NCBI GenBank assembly: GCA_002422605.1
Contig: DISW01000025.1
Span: 186,001 to 250,000 of the forward strand
Source of the DNA: Bacteriovoracaceae bacterium UBA6200
GTDB lineage: Bacteria > Bdellovibrionota > Bacteriovoracia > Bacteriovoracales > Bacteriovoracaceae
Direction: 5' to 3'
DNA: 64,000 nt
The notes beneath the pieces are model-generated. The model did not search any database, was not told the DNA's origin, and saw only the letters and a list, made by a program, of their open reading frames with translations. Of the stretch, positions 34,391-42,657 are shown piece by piece (within the stretch, counting starts at the first letter, position 1; every line of letters starts with the position of its first letter). The translations under genes and the position numbers were made by a program.

Positions 34391-34648
34391 ATGGGCCCCA
34401 TGTCGAACCCAAAGAATAAACATCCTAAAAATATCCCTGGCCCTTTTTACTGCACAGATCCTGATGATGATGGCGGGGAAGGTTGTATTGCTTGTAACGT
34501 TTGCTATGCTGGGGCCCCAGAATTTTTTTCCGAAGATGATTCCGGAAATGCTTATGTGAAGAAGCAACCTACAACACCTGACGAAATCGCTTTATGTGAA
34601 GAGCAGATGGATTCATGCCCAGTCAATTCAATAGGTAAGAACGGTTAA
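34391..34648 (+). CDS. single-cluster ferredoxin-like protein
   Basis: An 85-residue electron carrier. Cys are arranged as C-x2-C-x2-C (CIACNVC) with a later SCPVNSI, the pattern of small ferredoxins with one [4Fe-4S] or [3Fe-4S] cluster. An extra Cys pair (FYCTD and LCEEQ) is present. ATG 34391 follows AGGA at a good distance. The N-terminus is Pro/Lys-rich. No redox partner is adjacent. Confidence 0.85.
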   Translation: MGPMSNPKNKHPKNIPGPFYCTDPDDDGGEGCIACNVCYAGAPEFFSEDDSGNAYVKKQPTTPDEIALCEEQMDSCPVNSIGKNG

Positions 34649-34669
34649 CTCTTTCCTGATTCTTTCTTT

Positions 34670-34701
34670 CCCTTTAGACTAATTGTATTAATCTAAAAGG
34701 G
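34670..34701 (+). promoter_or_regulatory. hairpin overlapping the antiporter ribosome-binding site
   Basis: CCCTTTAGA (34670-34678) and TAAT (34680-34683) pair with ATTA (34687-34690) and TCTAAA plus GGG (34692-34701), about 13 bp with one mismatch and one bulge. The Shine-Dalgarno AAGGGG of the antiporter lies in the 3' arm. No U-run follows, so it is unlikely to be a terminator. Confidence 0.5.
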
Positions 34702-34710
34702 GTAATCAAA

Positions 34711-35991
34711 ATGAATCCTAGTTTCATTCAGGTGGTTGCGACTGTTATTTTCGCACTTGCCATCATTCATACTTTCTTAGTGAGTAAGTTTGCTCACATT
34801 GCTCACAAATATCCTGAAGGCTCGATAGGTGAGAACTTCTGGCATTTTATGGCGGAAGTTGAAGCGGTTTTCGGAATGTGGTCGGCTGTCTTTCTCTTAA
34901 TCATGATCGGTTCAAATGGATGGGGCTCTCCCATTACATATCTAGAAAGTCTAAACTTCACTGAGCCGGCCTTTGTTTTTGTCATCATGGCCATGGCCGG
35001 AACACGACCGGTCATTAAACTAGCAGAGAAGATCATTGTTATGATTTCAAAGCTTGTTCCATTGCCTAGAAAGATGGCTTTCTTTATCACTGCTCTCGTT
35101 GTAGGCCCTCTTTTAGGATCGTTTATCACAGAACCTGCAGCGATGACTGTTACGGCCATTATTCTTCTTAAAAACTTCTTCTCTAAAGATATGAGTACCA
35201 AGTTTAAGTACGCCACTATCGGTCTTCTCTTTGTGAATATCTCAATTGGCGGGACACTCACTCACTTTGCTGCTCCTCCAGTTTTAATGGTTGCCAGTAA
35301 ATGGGGTTGGGGTATTGGACATATGTTCTTCAGCTTCGGATATAAAGCTATGATTTCTTGTGTTATCAGTGCTATTGCTGTTGGTTTCTACTTTAAGAAT
35401 GAGCTTTCTGGGGACTTCGATCTTCGTCCGGATAATACAGAAAAAATGCTTCCTCCTGTATGGATCACAGTCATTCATTTAATTTTTCTTGCTCTTGTTG
35501 TTCTCACTGCTCACCATATGGTTTTCTTCCTTGGGCTTTTCCTCTTTTTTCTAGGCTTCACAATTGTTACTCAAGAATTCCAAGATGAAGTTCAGGTTAA
35601 GTCTTCTTTAATGGTTGGTTTCTTTCTAGCAGGACTCATTGTTCTTGGAAGTGAACAGCAGTGGTGGTTACAGCCGCTTATTTCTGGTCTTTCTGATCAA
35701 ATTCTTTTCTTTGGAGCAACTGCTTTAACCGGTATTACTGATAATGCGGCCTTAACTTATCTTGGATCATTGGTTGAACTTACTGATTCAGCTAAATACT
35801 TTCTGGTGGCCGGTGCAGTAACCGGTGGTGGTCTAACTGTTATTGCCAACGCTCCAAACCCTGCTGGTTATGGGATTCTCAAAGATTCCTTTGGTAAAGA
35901 GGGTATTTCTCCTTTAGGCATTTTGAAGGGGGCTTTATTCCCAACTTTAATTGCTATCATTTGTTTCGAACTTTTACCAAGCTTTATGTAA
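34711..35991 (+). CDS. putative Na+/H+ antiporter (Na_H_antiport_3 type)
   Basis: A 426-residue polytopic membrane protein with about 11 hydrophobic helices. Segments such as GSFITEPAAMTVTA, IGGTLTHFAAPPVLM, TGITDNAALTYLGS and VIANAPNPAGYG match a family of putative Na+/H+ antiporters related to the ArsB/NhaD fold. The two-fold repeat of TEPAAMT and TDNAALT is what that fold predicts. The Shine-Dalgarno lies in a hairpin, pointing to translational control. A UUCG-loop terminator directly follows. Confidence 0.82.
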   Translation: MNPSFIQVVATVIFALAIIHTFLVSKFAHIAHKYPEGSIGENFWHFMAEVEAVFGMWSAVFLLIMIGSNGWGSPITYLESLNFTEPAFVFVIMAMAGTRPVIKLAEKIIVMISKLVPLPRKMAFFITALVVGPLLGSFITEPAAMTVTAIILLKNFFSKDMSTKFKYATIGLLFVNISIGGTLTHFAAPPVLMVASKWGWGIGHMFFSFGYKAMISCVISAIAVGFYFKNELSGDFDLRPDNTEKMLPPVWITVIHLIFLALVVLTAHHMVFFLGLFLFFLGFTIVTQEFQDEVQVKSSLMVGFFLAGLIVLGSEQQWWLQPLISGLSDQILFFGATALTGITDNAALTYLGSLVELTDSAKYFLVAGAVTGGGLTVIANAPNPAGYGILKDSFGKEGISPLGILKGALFPTLIAIICFELLPSFM

Positions 35992-35999
35992 TTTAGGAA

Positions 36000-36023
36000 A
36001 GGGCACTTCGGTGCCCTTTTTTT
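36000..36023 (+). terminator. rho-independent terminator with UUCG loop
   Basis: AGGGCAC (36000-36006) and GTGCCCT (36011-36017) enclose the very stable TTCG tetraloop, followed by seven T. It ends the antiporter transcript and runs directly into the ATG of the next gene at 36024. Confidence 0.92.
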
Positions 36024-37133
36024 ATGAACGAAAATCCAAACGCTTTTAAGAATTTCATTAATAAGGTTGTTACTAAGAAGATTGCCGATGCCATTCATGG
36101 CCAATACCCGGCCTTCAACTCAAAAAAATTTCTTCTCCTTAATCGAGAACTGGAAAAATTCGAATTAAAGCAAAGAGTGAAATTGGTCACTCATCATCTA
36201 AATTTGAATCTAGATCTTCCATATCCTGAAGCGCTTGAGGTTTTAGTTAAGGCAATGGAAAACGGCCATTTAAAAGGCTTTGAACTTTGGCCTTTTTCAG
36301 AGTTTATCTCCCAGTTTGGTCTTGATCATTTTGATTTATCTTTAAAGGCCCTTTATAGGATGACTGAGCGGTTTACCGCTGAATTTGCAATCAGACCTTA
36401 TTTATTAAAAAATCACAAAAGAGTTTTAAAGTTCTTCACCAAATGGGCCAAAGACAAGAATGTCCATGTCAGAAGGTGGGTTTCTGAGGGATCCAGACCT
36501 CTGCTTCCATGGGGAGAGAGAATACCGCTTTTTGTTTTAGATCCTACACATACTCTTTTTCTTCTTGATCAGTTAAAATATGATGAAGAGCTTTATGTTC
36601 GAAAAAGTGTTGCTAATCATTTGAATGATATTTCCAAAAATCATCCTCAGGTTGTGATAAATCTTCTTCGTCTTTGGGAGGAAGATACTCCAACTGCACA
36701 TAAAGAAAAAATGGAGTGGATTAAACGTCATGCTTTAAGAACCCTTATTAAAAAGGGTGATAAGAACGCTTTGAAGATCATGGGAGTGACTGGGAAGCCG
36801 AATATTTCAATAAGTAAAATTTCGACGAATAAAAGCCTTTTTAACCTTCATGATTATCTTATTTTCGGTTTTCAGGTTGAATCTGAGAGTAAGAGATCTC
36901 AGAAACTAGTCGTGGATTACGTCATCGATTTCATGAAATCGAATGGAAAAATGGGAAGAAAAGTATTTAAGCTTAAAACCCTGGAGTTAAAACCGGGAGA
37001 GAAGAGGGTATTTCAAAAGAAGCATTCTCTGAAACCTATAACGACGATGAAATATTATTCCGGTACCCATCATCTCATGATCCAGATTAATGGTGAGATA
37101 ATGGGCCAGGAATCATTTTATTTAGAAATCTAG
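36024..37133 (+). CDS. alkC: DNA alkylation repair glycosylase AlkC-like
   Basis: A HEAT-like-repeat DNA glycosylase of the AlkC/AlkD superfamily that removes alkylated bases. VRRWVSEGSRPLLPWG and DELY-type segments (YDEELYVRKSVANHLNDISKNHP) are typical of AlkC. The last 90 residues (FQVESESKRSQKLVVDYVIDF onward) are beta-rich and fit the immunoglobulin-like domain known in some AlkC proteins. ATG 36024 immediately follows the U-run of a terminator, so the gene has no room for a normal leader there; readthrough, an internal promoter or a downstream start must apply. The 3' end overlaps ilvE by 12 bases. Confidence 0.85.
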   Translation: MNENPNAFKNFINKVVTKKIADAIHGQYPAFNSKKFLLLNRELEKFELKQRVKLVTHHLNLNLDLPYPEALEVLVKAMENGHLKGFELWPFSEFISQFGLDHFDLSLKALYRMTERFTAEFAIRPYLLKNHKRVLKFFTKWAKDKNVHVRRWVSEGSRPLLPWGERIPLFVLDPTHTLFLLDQLKYDEELYVRKSVANHLNDISKNHPQVVINLLRLWEEDTPTAHKEKMEWIKRHALRTLIKKGDKNALKIMGVTGKPNISISKISTNKSLFNLHDYLIFGFQVESESKRSQKLVVDYVIDFMKSNGKMGRKVFKLKTLELKPGEKRVFQKKHSLKPITTMKYYSGTHHLMIQINGEIMGQESFYLEI

Positions 37134-38198
37134 ATTGCGAACAAGGTGAGTCCAGCCTTCTGGAGCTTTATAGCGGCCGGCCTGAATACCGATAAGTTTT
37201 TCCCTTAACTGCATACCGATTTTGCCTTGAGGATCTTCAACTTTATAAACCGATCCATCTTTATCCATGAAAGAAGCAACAGGAGCAACGACTGCTGCTG
37301 TTCCACAAAGGAATGCTTCTGTACAACGGCCTTCCTGTACTGCATGTAAAACTTCGTCAACACTAAGTTTTCTTTGTTCGACAGGGATTTTCTCGGCCAT
37401 GGCGATATCAATAATTGAACGTCTGGTAATACCATCGAGAATTGTATCAGTGAGAGCAGGCGTAATAACTTTGCCATCAATCACAGCAAAGAAATTCATT
37501 CCGGACATCTCTTCAATGTATTTATGTTCAACTGAATCGAGCCACATGGTTTGATCACAACCAAGTTTAATCGTCTTAGCGTAAGAATTTAAGCTAGCGG
37601 CATAGTTACCACCAGTCTTCGCAAATCCAATCCCACCTGGAGCACAACGAATGTCTTCACGCTCGATATAAACTTTAACTGCTTCACCTGAGAAGTAAGA
37701 TCCGGATGGAGAGGCCACGATGATGAAAAGAAACTGATTTGAGGGGCGAATTCCCATGCCGACTTCTGTCGCAATCATGAAAGGGCGAAGGTAAAGGGAT
37801 TCACCCAGTCTTTTCGGAACTAAATTTTTAGAGTAGGCACAGATAACCTCACAGGCCTCAAGAAAAAGCTCTTCAGGAACTTCTGGCATGGCCATCCGGC
37901 GGGCAGATTGATTAAACCTGCGGGCATTCATTTCCGGGCGAAACATATGGATGCTTTCATCAGGGTGACGGAAAACTTTCATACCTTCAAATATTTCCTG
38001 ACCATAATGGAGCACTTTAGAACAAGGATCTAACTGGAGGGGACCATAAGGCAGAAGATCACATCTTTGCCACTGCCCGTTCTCATAAAGGGCCTGGATC
38101 ATAATAGGGGCCACATATTTTCCAAAACCCAATTGTGTGTCGTTGATAGTGAACTTTTTTACTCGCTCAACTGCTTCTGGATGGATTTCCACTTTCAT
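37122..38198 (-). CDS. ilvE: branched-chain amino acid aminotransferase
   Basis: A PLP-dependent class IV aminotransferase for the last step of Ile, Leu and Val synthesis. Seen are YGQEIFEGMKVFR, the SLYLRPFM region, the PLP Lys in GFAKTGGNYAASL and the phosphate-cup motif LDGITRRSI. At 358 aa it is the longer BCAT form found in many bacteria and eukaryotes. GGGAGT precedes ATG 38198. It is transcribed alone and diverges from the TolQ-like gene. Confidence 0.95.
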   Translation of the reverse strand: MKVEIHPEAVERVKKFTINDTQLGFGKYVAPIMIQALYENGQWQRCDLLPYGPLQLDPCSKVLHYGQEIFEGMKVFRHPDESIHMFRPEMNARRFNQSARRMAMPEVPEELFLEACEVICAYSKNLVPKRLGESLYLRPFMIATEVGMGIRPSNQFLFIIVASPSGSYFSGEAVKVYIEREDIRCAPGGIGFAKTGGNYAASLNSYAKTIKLGCDQTMWLDSVEHKYIEEMSGMNFFAVIDGKVITPALTDTILDGITRRSIIDIAMAEKIPVEQRKLSVDEVLHAVQEGRCTEAFLCGTAAVVAPVASFMDKDGSVYKVEDPQGKIGMQLREKLIGIQAGRYKAPEGWTHLVRNLDF

Positions 38199-38269
38199 GC
38201 AGGACTCCCTTAGCTTTTTTAACTATTTACCGATAATGAACATAAGTTTAATAGCATGGAATTTACGAG

Positions 38270-39016
38270 ATGAAAAACCTTAGAAACCTCACTGTGGCCT
38301 CAGGGATAGCACTTTTGATTACAGCTATTTGTATGGTCCTCTTTGCTGTCCTGGGAAAAGAGACTTCCCCAGCTCTTTACCGGATAGTTATTTTGCTAGG
38401 AGGGGATGTCATTCATGGTGGTTACATCCAGACTTTGACTTATCTTGCGTTCTTTTGGGCATGGTTCGAAGTCAGAGAGAAATTAAAAGTTATTAACCGT
38501 GAACGGCGTGCTTTTAATTTAAACTTAATACCGACCAGTGAAAAAGTCGTTTTCATGCCTACAGACATTAATAATTTAAAATTCAAATTGATCGAGTTCG
38601 AAAAAAAGGAAAAGTACATTTTAAGTGACCTTCTGAAGAAGGCCTGTACTAAATTTCATACCACTGGTTCTTTGTCAGAGCTGATTGACATCGTGGGAAT
38701 CCAAATTGAAGTCTCCCAGGAGAAGTCTGAAGGAGAACAATCGATTATCCGTTACCTTACGTGGGTCATTCCTTCCATTGGATTTGTAGGGACGGTTTTA
38801 GGTATTTCTCAAGCATTGATTGTCGCTAACTCCGGCGATATGGATAAGATTACTTCTCTTCTGGGGATTGCCTTTGATACAACCTTGGTGGCCTTGATTC
38901 TTTCCATTGTGATTATGTGGTTTGTGCACCAACTTCAAGAGGAAACAGATCGTTTCCATTCTGAGATGAAAGAATTCGTGATTGATAATTTAATTAATAA
39001 GATTGAGATTCAATGA
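38270..39016 (+). CDS. MotA/TolQ/ExbB-family proton-channel protein
   Basis: A 248-residue inner-membrane protein. Hydrophobic segments lie at about 8-30, 54-68, 150-176 and 184-212. The last two carry the family signature: IPSIGFVGTVLGIS and AFDTTLVALILSI, including the conserved Thr residues of the ion path. Members form pentameric stators around two ExbD/MotB-type helices and use ion flow to do work. The partner is the next gene, which overlaps by four bases (ATGA) and supplies the expected Asp-bearing helix. No tol, exb or flagellar gene is nearby. Confidence 0.8.
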   Translation: MKNLRNLTVASGIALLITAICMVLFAVLGKETSPALYRIVILLGGDVIHGGYIQTLTYLAFFWAWFEVREKLKVINRERRAFNLNLIPTSEKVVFMPTDINNLKFKLIEFEKKEKYILSDLLKKACTKFHTTGSLSELIDIVGIQIEVSQEKSEGEQSIIRYLTWVIPSIGFVGTVLGISQALIVANSGDMDKITSLLGIAFDTTLVALILSIVIMWFVHQLQEETDRFHSEMKEFVIDNLINKIEIQ

Positions 39017-39837
39017 GAAAAAGACGACAGATCGAACTTTTTTCAATCTCCTTTCTGGATCTTCTAAGTGGTGCCTTAGGAGCTGTTATTATTTTGTATG
39101 TGGCCATTCCTAAGAATCAACCTGTACCGACAATTGAAGATCCTCAAAAAGTTGTCCTCCAAAATGAATTGTCCTCTACACAAAAAATTGTGGATGAGTT
39201 GAAACGACAATTGACTGATGCCACAACCAAAATTGCATCCCTCGAAAAAACGGTTATTCCGGAGGTTCAACCATCCTCAAGCACAGATCTGGATGCTGGA
39301 TTTAAGTTTAAGGGTAAAAACATTATTTTTATCATTGATACCTCTTATTCCATGACGGATGAAGATCGAATGGGACAGGTTAAGGCCGGTCTGAAAATGC
39401 TTCTGATGTCTCTTTCCAATCAATTTAAAATAGAAATTGTTCACTTCCCCCTTGGGCAAAGGGCCCCTTTTAGAAGTATGTGGGGTAACATAAAGGAATT
39501 TACGAGTATCAATCGATCCGACGCTTTTGACTTTATTTATGCTCTTAGACCTTCGGGCGGGACTCCGACAAGAGATACCCTGATGTTTGTGTTAGAGAAC
39601 TACGATAATGTCTCGGATATTGTGCTTCTTTCCGATGGAGCTCCTACTTATCACAATTCCAATAAAAAAGATGATATCTTTGAAATCCTTCGAATCGTAA
39701 GAGAGAATAATCCAGGTAAAATTCAAATCAATACAATCGGTGTAGGATCAAATTTTATGCGGGATAAACTGAGTGAGCAGTATAAATTTTTGAGTCTTCT
39801 GGCTTCAGAAAATAATGGTTTTTTTGTTGGATTCTAG
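39013..39837 (+). CDS. membrane-anchored VWA protein with ExbD/MotB-like helix
   Basis: A 274-residue protein. One N-terminal membrane helix with a charged start (LFSISFLDLLSGALGAVII) carries D16, placed like the ion-binding Asp of ExbD and MotB. A coiled-coil linker covers about 45-80. A von Willebrand factor A domain (about 100-274) follows with a complete metal-ion-dependent adhesion site: D109-T-S111-Y-S113, the Thr in GGTPTRD, and the Asp in LLSDGAPT. The VWA part should lie in the periplasm. It overlaps the TolQ-like gene, so the two form a coupled channel/effector pair. It is not the usual ExbD, TolR or OmpA-type partner. Confidence 0.8.
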   Translation: MRKRRQIELFSISFLDLLSGALGAVIILYVAIPKNQPVPTIEDPQKVVLQNELSSTQKIVDELKRQLTDATTKIASLEKTVIPEVQPSSSTDLDAGFKFKGKNIIFIIDTSYSMTDEDRMGQVKAGLKMLLMSLSNQFKIEIVHFPLGQRAPFRSMWGNIKEFTSINRSDAFDFIYALRPSGGTPTRDTLMFVLENYDNVSDIVLLSDGAPTYHNSNKKDDIFEILRIVRENNPGKIQINTIGVGSNFMRDKLSEQYKFLSLLASENNGFFVGF

Positions 39838-40430
39838 TTTAAAACTTCTGGTAATAATTTGTGATCCCGTAAAACTTTTTTAAATACACTGGAGTTGTTG
39901 AGAACTTGTTGATAGGTCCATTTGAATGCCCCGTCTTTTTTGATCTTGCTGTTTATGATTGACCGCGCTTCTTTGTCTTCCAAATAAAAACGCAAAGCCT
40001 CAAACTCCAGATATGAAATCAGAAGGTGTAACCGACCGGATTGGGAAGTCTTGGGATAGTATTTTTTTAACGAAGTGAGAGCAGGGTTGAGTTCTTTTTC
40101 ATGAATCCGTGCCCACCAATGAAATTCTTCATGGAGCCAGAGGGCCAGGAGTTTTTGAGGGCTGTCTACGTAATCAGTACCAATGATGATAGCCGTCTCT
40201 TCTAATAGATATCTATGATCCTTATTGGTTGAATCAATTATAACGTTACGTTGATAACTGAAGGCTTTAAGATTATAGACTTGTTCTAAATGGTGAAGAT
40301 TTTGGCGAGAAATGAAAGTGGATTTGTCAGGATTTCTTTCACTAATCAAGAGCCCATCATGGGGTGCTGGAGCGTAGGAACTACAAGCACTTAGAATCCA
40401 TAGAGTTATTAAAGTCAAAAAGAAATTCAT
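39834..40430 (-). CDS. lipoprotein with HExxH metalloprotease-like motif
   Basis: A 198-residue lipoprotein (LWILSAC lipobox). LHEEFHWW contains HExxH, the zinc-binding and catalytic motif of many metallopeptidases. About 55 residues later, YLEFEALRFYLEDKEA offers Glu candidates for the third ligand. ATG 40430 is chosen because the longer frame to 40586 adds a 52-residue basic extension ahead of the signal peptide. Whether it is an active peptidase is inference. It converges on the VWA gene (four-base overlap) and diverges from the Cys-rich gene. Confidence 0.6.
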   Translation of the reverse strand: MNFFLTLITLWILSACSSYAPAPHDGLLISERNPDKSTFISRQNLHHLEQVYNLKAFSYQRNVIIDSTNKDHRYLLEETAIIIGTDYVDSPQKLLALWLHEEFHWWARIHEKELNPALTSLKKYYPKTSQSGRLHLLISYLEFEALRFYLEDKEARSIINSKIKKDGAFKWTYQQVLNNSSVFKKVLRDHKLLPEVLN

Positions 40431-40533
40431 CTTTAAAATATAACACGCTCTTATTCCTCTTATGGCTAGGCAAAGTCTGTATCGTAGGAAGTTTCTCTTA
40501 ATCTTTGTCATAATGATAAAAGGAGAATTCTTC

Positions 40534-41463
40534 ATGAAAACCTTTTTCTTTTTCGCCTTCATTTTATTCAATGCCTCTTTGGCCAATGCAGCCGACTTCG
40601 CTCAGGAGTTGTGCGGGGAAGAGTACACGACAGCTACCCCTGTAAAAGATTGGTATGGGGACGAAAAGAATTTTTGTAGAAAGGCCTATTGTAAGAATGA
40701 CGTGGTGGAAGTTGATCGTGAAAGATGCGTTAAGCCGTCGAAGGATCAGGAAAACATAATCATGATTGTTACTGAAGACCAGGTCAAAGGTCATGATGTA
40801 ATGGGATATAAGGGTAAAGCGGATTTCGTCTACATAGAAGACGGAGATATGTGTTTCGACGCTTGTAGGCCAGCCGAAGAAAAAAAGCTCTTTGGAAAAA
40901 AAATCGTTTCGGGACTCGGTCGGAAGTCTTGCGTGGAATGCTTTAAAAATAGAAAAGGCAACTACGAGAATTCCTTTGAATATAAGGAAGTTGGTAAAAG
41001 ACTGTTTCCTAATCAAAAATGTTATTTTGCGTGCAGGGATCCTAAAGGGCCTATCGTGACATCTCGCAAGCTCACGACTGAATGTGAACAATGTGTAGGG
41101 TTAAATGGTCACCCTGGTGAGTACTTTCAACATTTAGTCGATAAAGATGGACAGTGTTATGAAATAGATTCCAACAATAAACGCTGGTCGGTACCTTATT
41201 TTTTCTGCGGTAAAAACAAAAATATCATGACAACCACTTTTGAGTTTGCCTCTTCTTACACTGTAAGGACTCTTTTATTTAAAGAAAAACCACAGTGTAA
41301 AGAGATCGATGTGCAAACCGGTGGTCAGATCTTTAGCCGGGTCGTTGGTTCGTCATTTTGCGAATCAGAAAATAAAAACAATTCAGACCGGACAATAATC
41401 CCCGACAAATCTAATACCGGTAAAAGTAAGTCTAAAAGCGGGAATTCTGCGACTAAACAATAG
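40534..41463 (+). CDS. secreted Cys-rich protein with internal repeat
   Basis: A 309-residue exported protein (signal peptide ending ANA-A). About 20 Cys are distributed over the chain. A unit with C-x3-CR followed about 30 residues later by C-x2-C appears twice: CFDACRPAEEK with CVECFKNRKGN, and CYFACRDPKGP with CEQCVGLNGHPG. This suggests a duplicated disulphide-bonded module. The C-terminus is Lys/Ser-rich. An AAGGAGA Shine-Dalgarno precedes ATG 40534. No family recognised. Confidence 0.65.
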   Translation: MKTFFFFAFILFNASLANAADFAQELCGEEYTTATPVKDWYGDEKNFCRKAYCKNDVVEVDRERCVKPSKDQENIIMIVTEDQVKGHDVMGYKGKADFVYIEDGDMCFDACRPAEEKKLFGKKIVSGLGRKSCVECFKNRKGNYENSFEYKEVGKRLFPNQKCYFACRDPKGPIVTSRKLTTECEQCVGLNGHPGEYFQHLVDKDGQCYEIDSNNKRWSVPYFFCGKNKNIMTTTFEFASSYTVRTLLFKEKPQCKEIDVQTGGQIFSRVVGSSFCESENKNNSDRTIIPDKSNTGKSKSKSGNSATKQ

Positions 41464-41541
41464 GCGGATGCTTCGAGAATCTAAATTGATTCTGATTGAA
41501 AACTTTATTACCACCTAATTTCAAATTTCTAATATGAGTGA

Positions 41542-41671
41542 GTTCTTAGACTTAACGTAATTGTTTTGTTGGCCCAAGAACTTATCTTCATTTCTTATGA
41601 TGATTAATCATCAGCAGATTTTGTATTTCATTGTCCGTGAGTTTTTAAACTTTTTTCAAAAGGATGAAAAA
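41542..41671 (+). repeat. duplicated upstream region, copy 1
   Basis: This leader closely matches the region before the second paralogue (42530-42657). It includes a GTTCTT (41542-41547) / AAGAAC (41576-41581) inverted repeat, a shared CTTATGATGATT, and a shared TTTTGTATTTCATTGTCCGT before the AAAAGGATGAAAAA Shine-Dalgarno. The match shows that the promoter and leader were duplicated along with the gene. Confidence 0.75.
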
Positions 41672-42388
41672 ATGAAGATGATGAAATTGCCAGTAGGAAT
41701 GCTTATGGCCGTATCAATGCTTGGTACATCTGTGATCCCTCAAGGTGTTCAGGCGAATGTGATGACTGACTATGAAACGAGCACGGTTTCATCTCAGTCT
41801 AAGATCAATGAAGTTTTTGACCGCTTCCATTACACAATGTCTGTGGAATGGGATCAGAAAGATGAAGCCTTTAAAGCTCAGGCAGAAGCGGATCTTTTTC
41901 AAGCAATCCAGGACTTGAAAGCTTCTGGGATTTCGACATCTGAGATTCAAAATCAGATGGAAAGACAACTCCTGAATGGTAAAGGACAAGCGGAATATCG
42001 TCGTTTTGTTGAAGCATTAAAAGCTCAGAATGTTTCTCCAGACGAAGCCGCAGAGTTAACAACGAAGTTTATGGAAAAAAATTATGCTGAAGGTGCGAAC
42101 TTTAATGGCGGCGGCGGAAGAAGTCCGTGGAAGTTTGTTGCTGCTGTTCTCGTGATTGCAGTTGTGACTTATGTAATCATTCGTCATCACGATGATGATG
42201 ATGATCATGATCATGATGAAAACCAAAATGAAGAGCCGACAAAACCAGGACATGATGATTGTGAGTATCCAACTCCGATGGTTAAATCTGGTGGATATGG
42301 CGGTGGATACGGTAGCGGCGGTTATGGCGGTGGCGGCTGGAATGGTGGAGGCCATGGCGGCGGCTGGAATGGTTGCCAAACTCTCTAA
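41672..42388 (+). CDS. Asp/His- and Gly-rich single-pass membrane protein, copy 1
   Basis: A 238-residue protein. Signal peptide (MLMAVSMLGTSVIPQGVQA), a helical domain of about 120 residues (VFDRFHYTMSVEWDQKDEAF), one membrane helix (WKFVAAVLVIAVVTYVII), then an acidic His-rich stretch (HHDDDDDHDHDE) and a Gly/Tyr/Trp-rich tail. The acidic-His run could bind metal ions. ATG 41672 matches the only sensible start of the paralogue 1 kb downstream. The first 170 residues are nearly identical to that paralogue; the tails differ. No family recognised. Confidence 0.7.
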   Translation: MKMMKLPVGMLMAVSMLGTSVIPQGVQANVMTDYETSTVSSQSKINEVFDRFHYTMSVEWDQKDEAFKAQAEADLFQAIQDLKASGISTSEIQNQMERQLLNGKGQAEYRRFVEALKAQNVSPDEAAELTTKFMEKNYAEGANFNGGGGRSPWKFVAAVLVIAVVTYVIIRHHDDDDDHDHDENQNEEPTKPGHDDCEYPTPMVKSGGYGGGYGSGGYGGGGWNGGGHGGGWNGCQTL

Positions 42389-42404
42389 AATTTTTAATTT
42401 TCCG

Positions 42405-42430
42405 GAGGACACTGCAAAGTGCCCTCTCTC
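42405..42430 (+). terminator. rho-independent terminator
   Basis: GAGGACACT (42405-42413) pairs with AGTGCCCTC (42418-42426), one mismatch, with a GCAA tetraloop and TCTCTTTT after it. It ends copy 1 of the tandem pair. Confidence 0.75.
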
Positions 42431-42529
42431 TTTTCATACGACTAACTAATGGCCAGCCGCTTTCAGAATCTAAATTTATTCTTCTGACAACCTCGCCAAA
42501 AATCTAAATCCAATACTGTAAGCGAATGA

Positions 42530-42657
42530 GTTCTTGGACTTAACGGAATTCCATTTCTGGCCTAAGAACTTATCATTAATTCTTATGATGATTTCTTCAC
42601 ATCATGTTTTGTATTTCATTGTCCGTGATTTTTAATTTTTTTTCAAAAGGATGAAAA
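42530..42657 (+). repeat. duplicated upstream region, copy 2
   Basis: Second copy of the leader described at 41542-41671. Here the inverted repeat is GTTCTTGG (42530-42537) with CCTAAGAAC (42561-42569). The arms differ from copy 1 yet still pair (a G-U in place of a mismatch), which hints that the structure matters. Confidence 0.7.

Noticed and set aside
38270..39837. Zorya-like anti-phage system (ZorA/ZorB)
   Set aside because: The channel gene fits, but the partner has a VWA domain instead of the OmpA-like domain and no zorC, zorD or zorE is adjacent.
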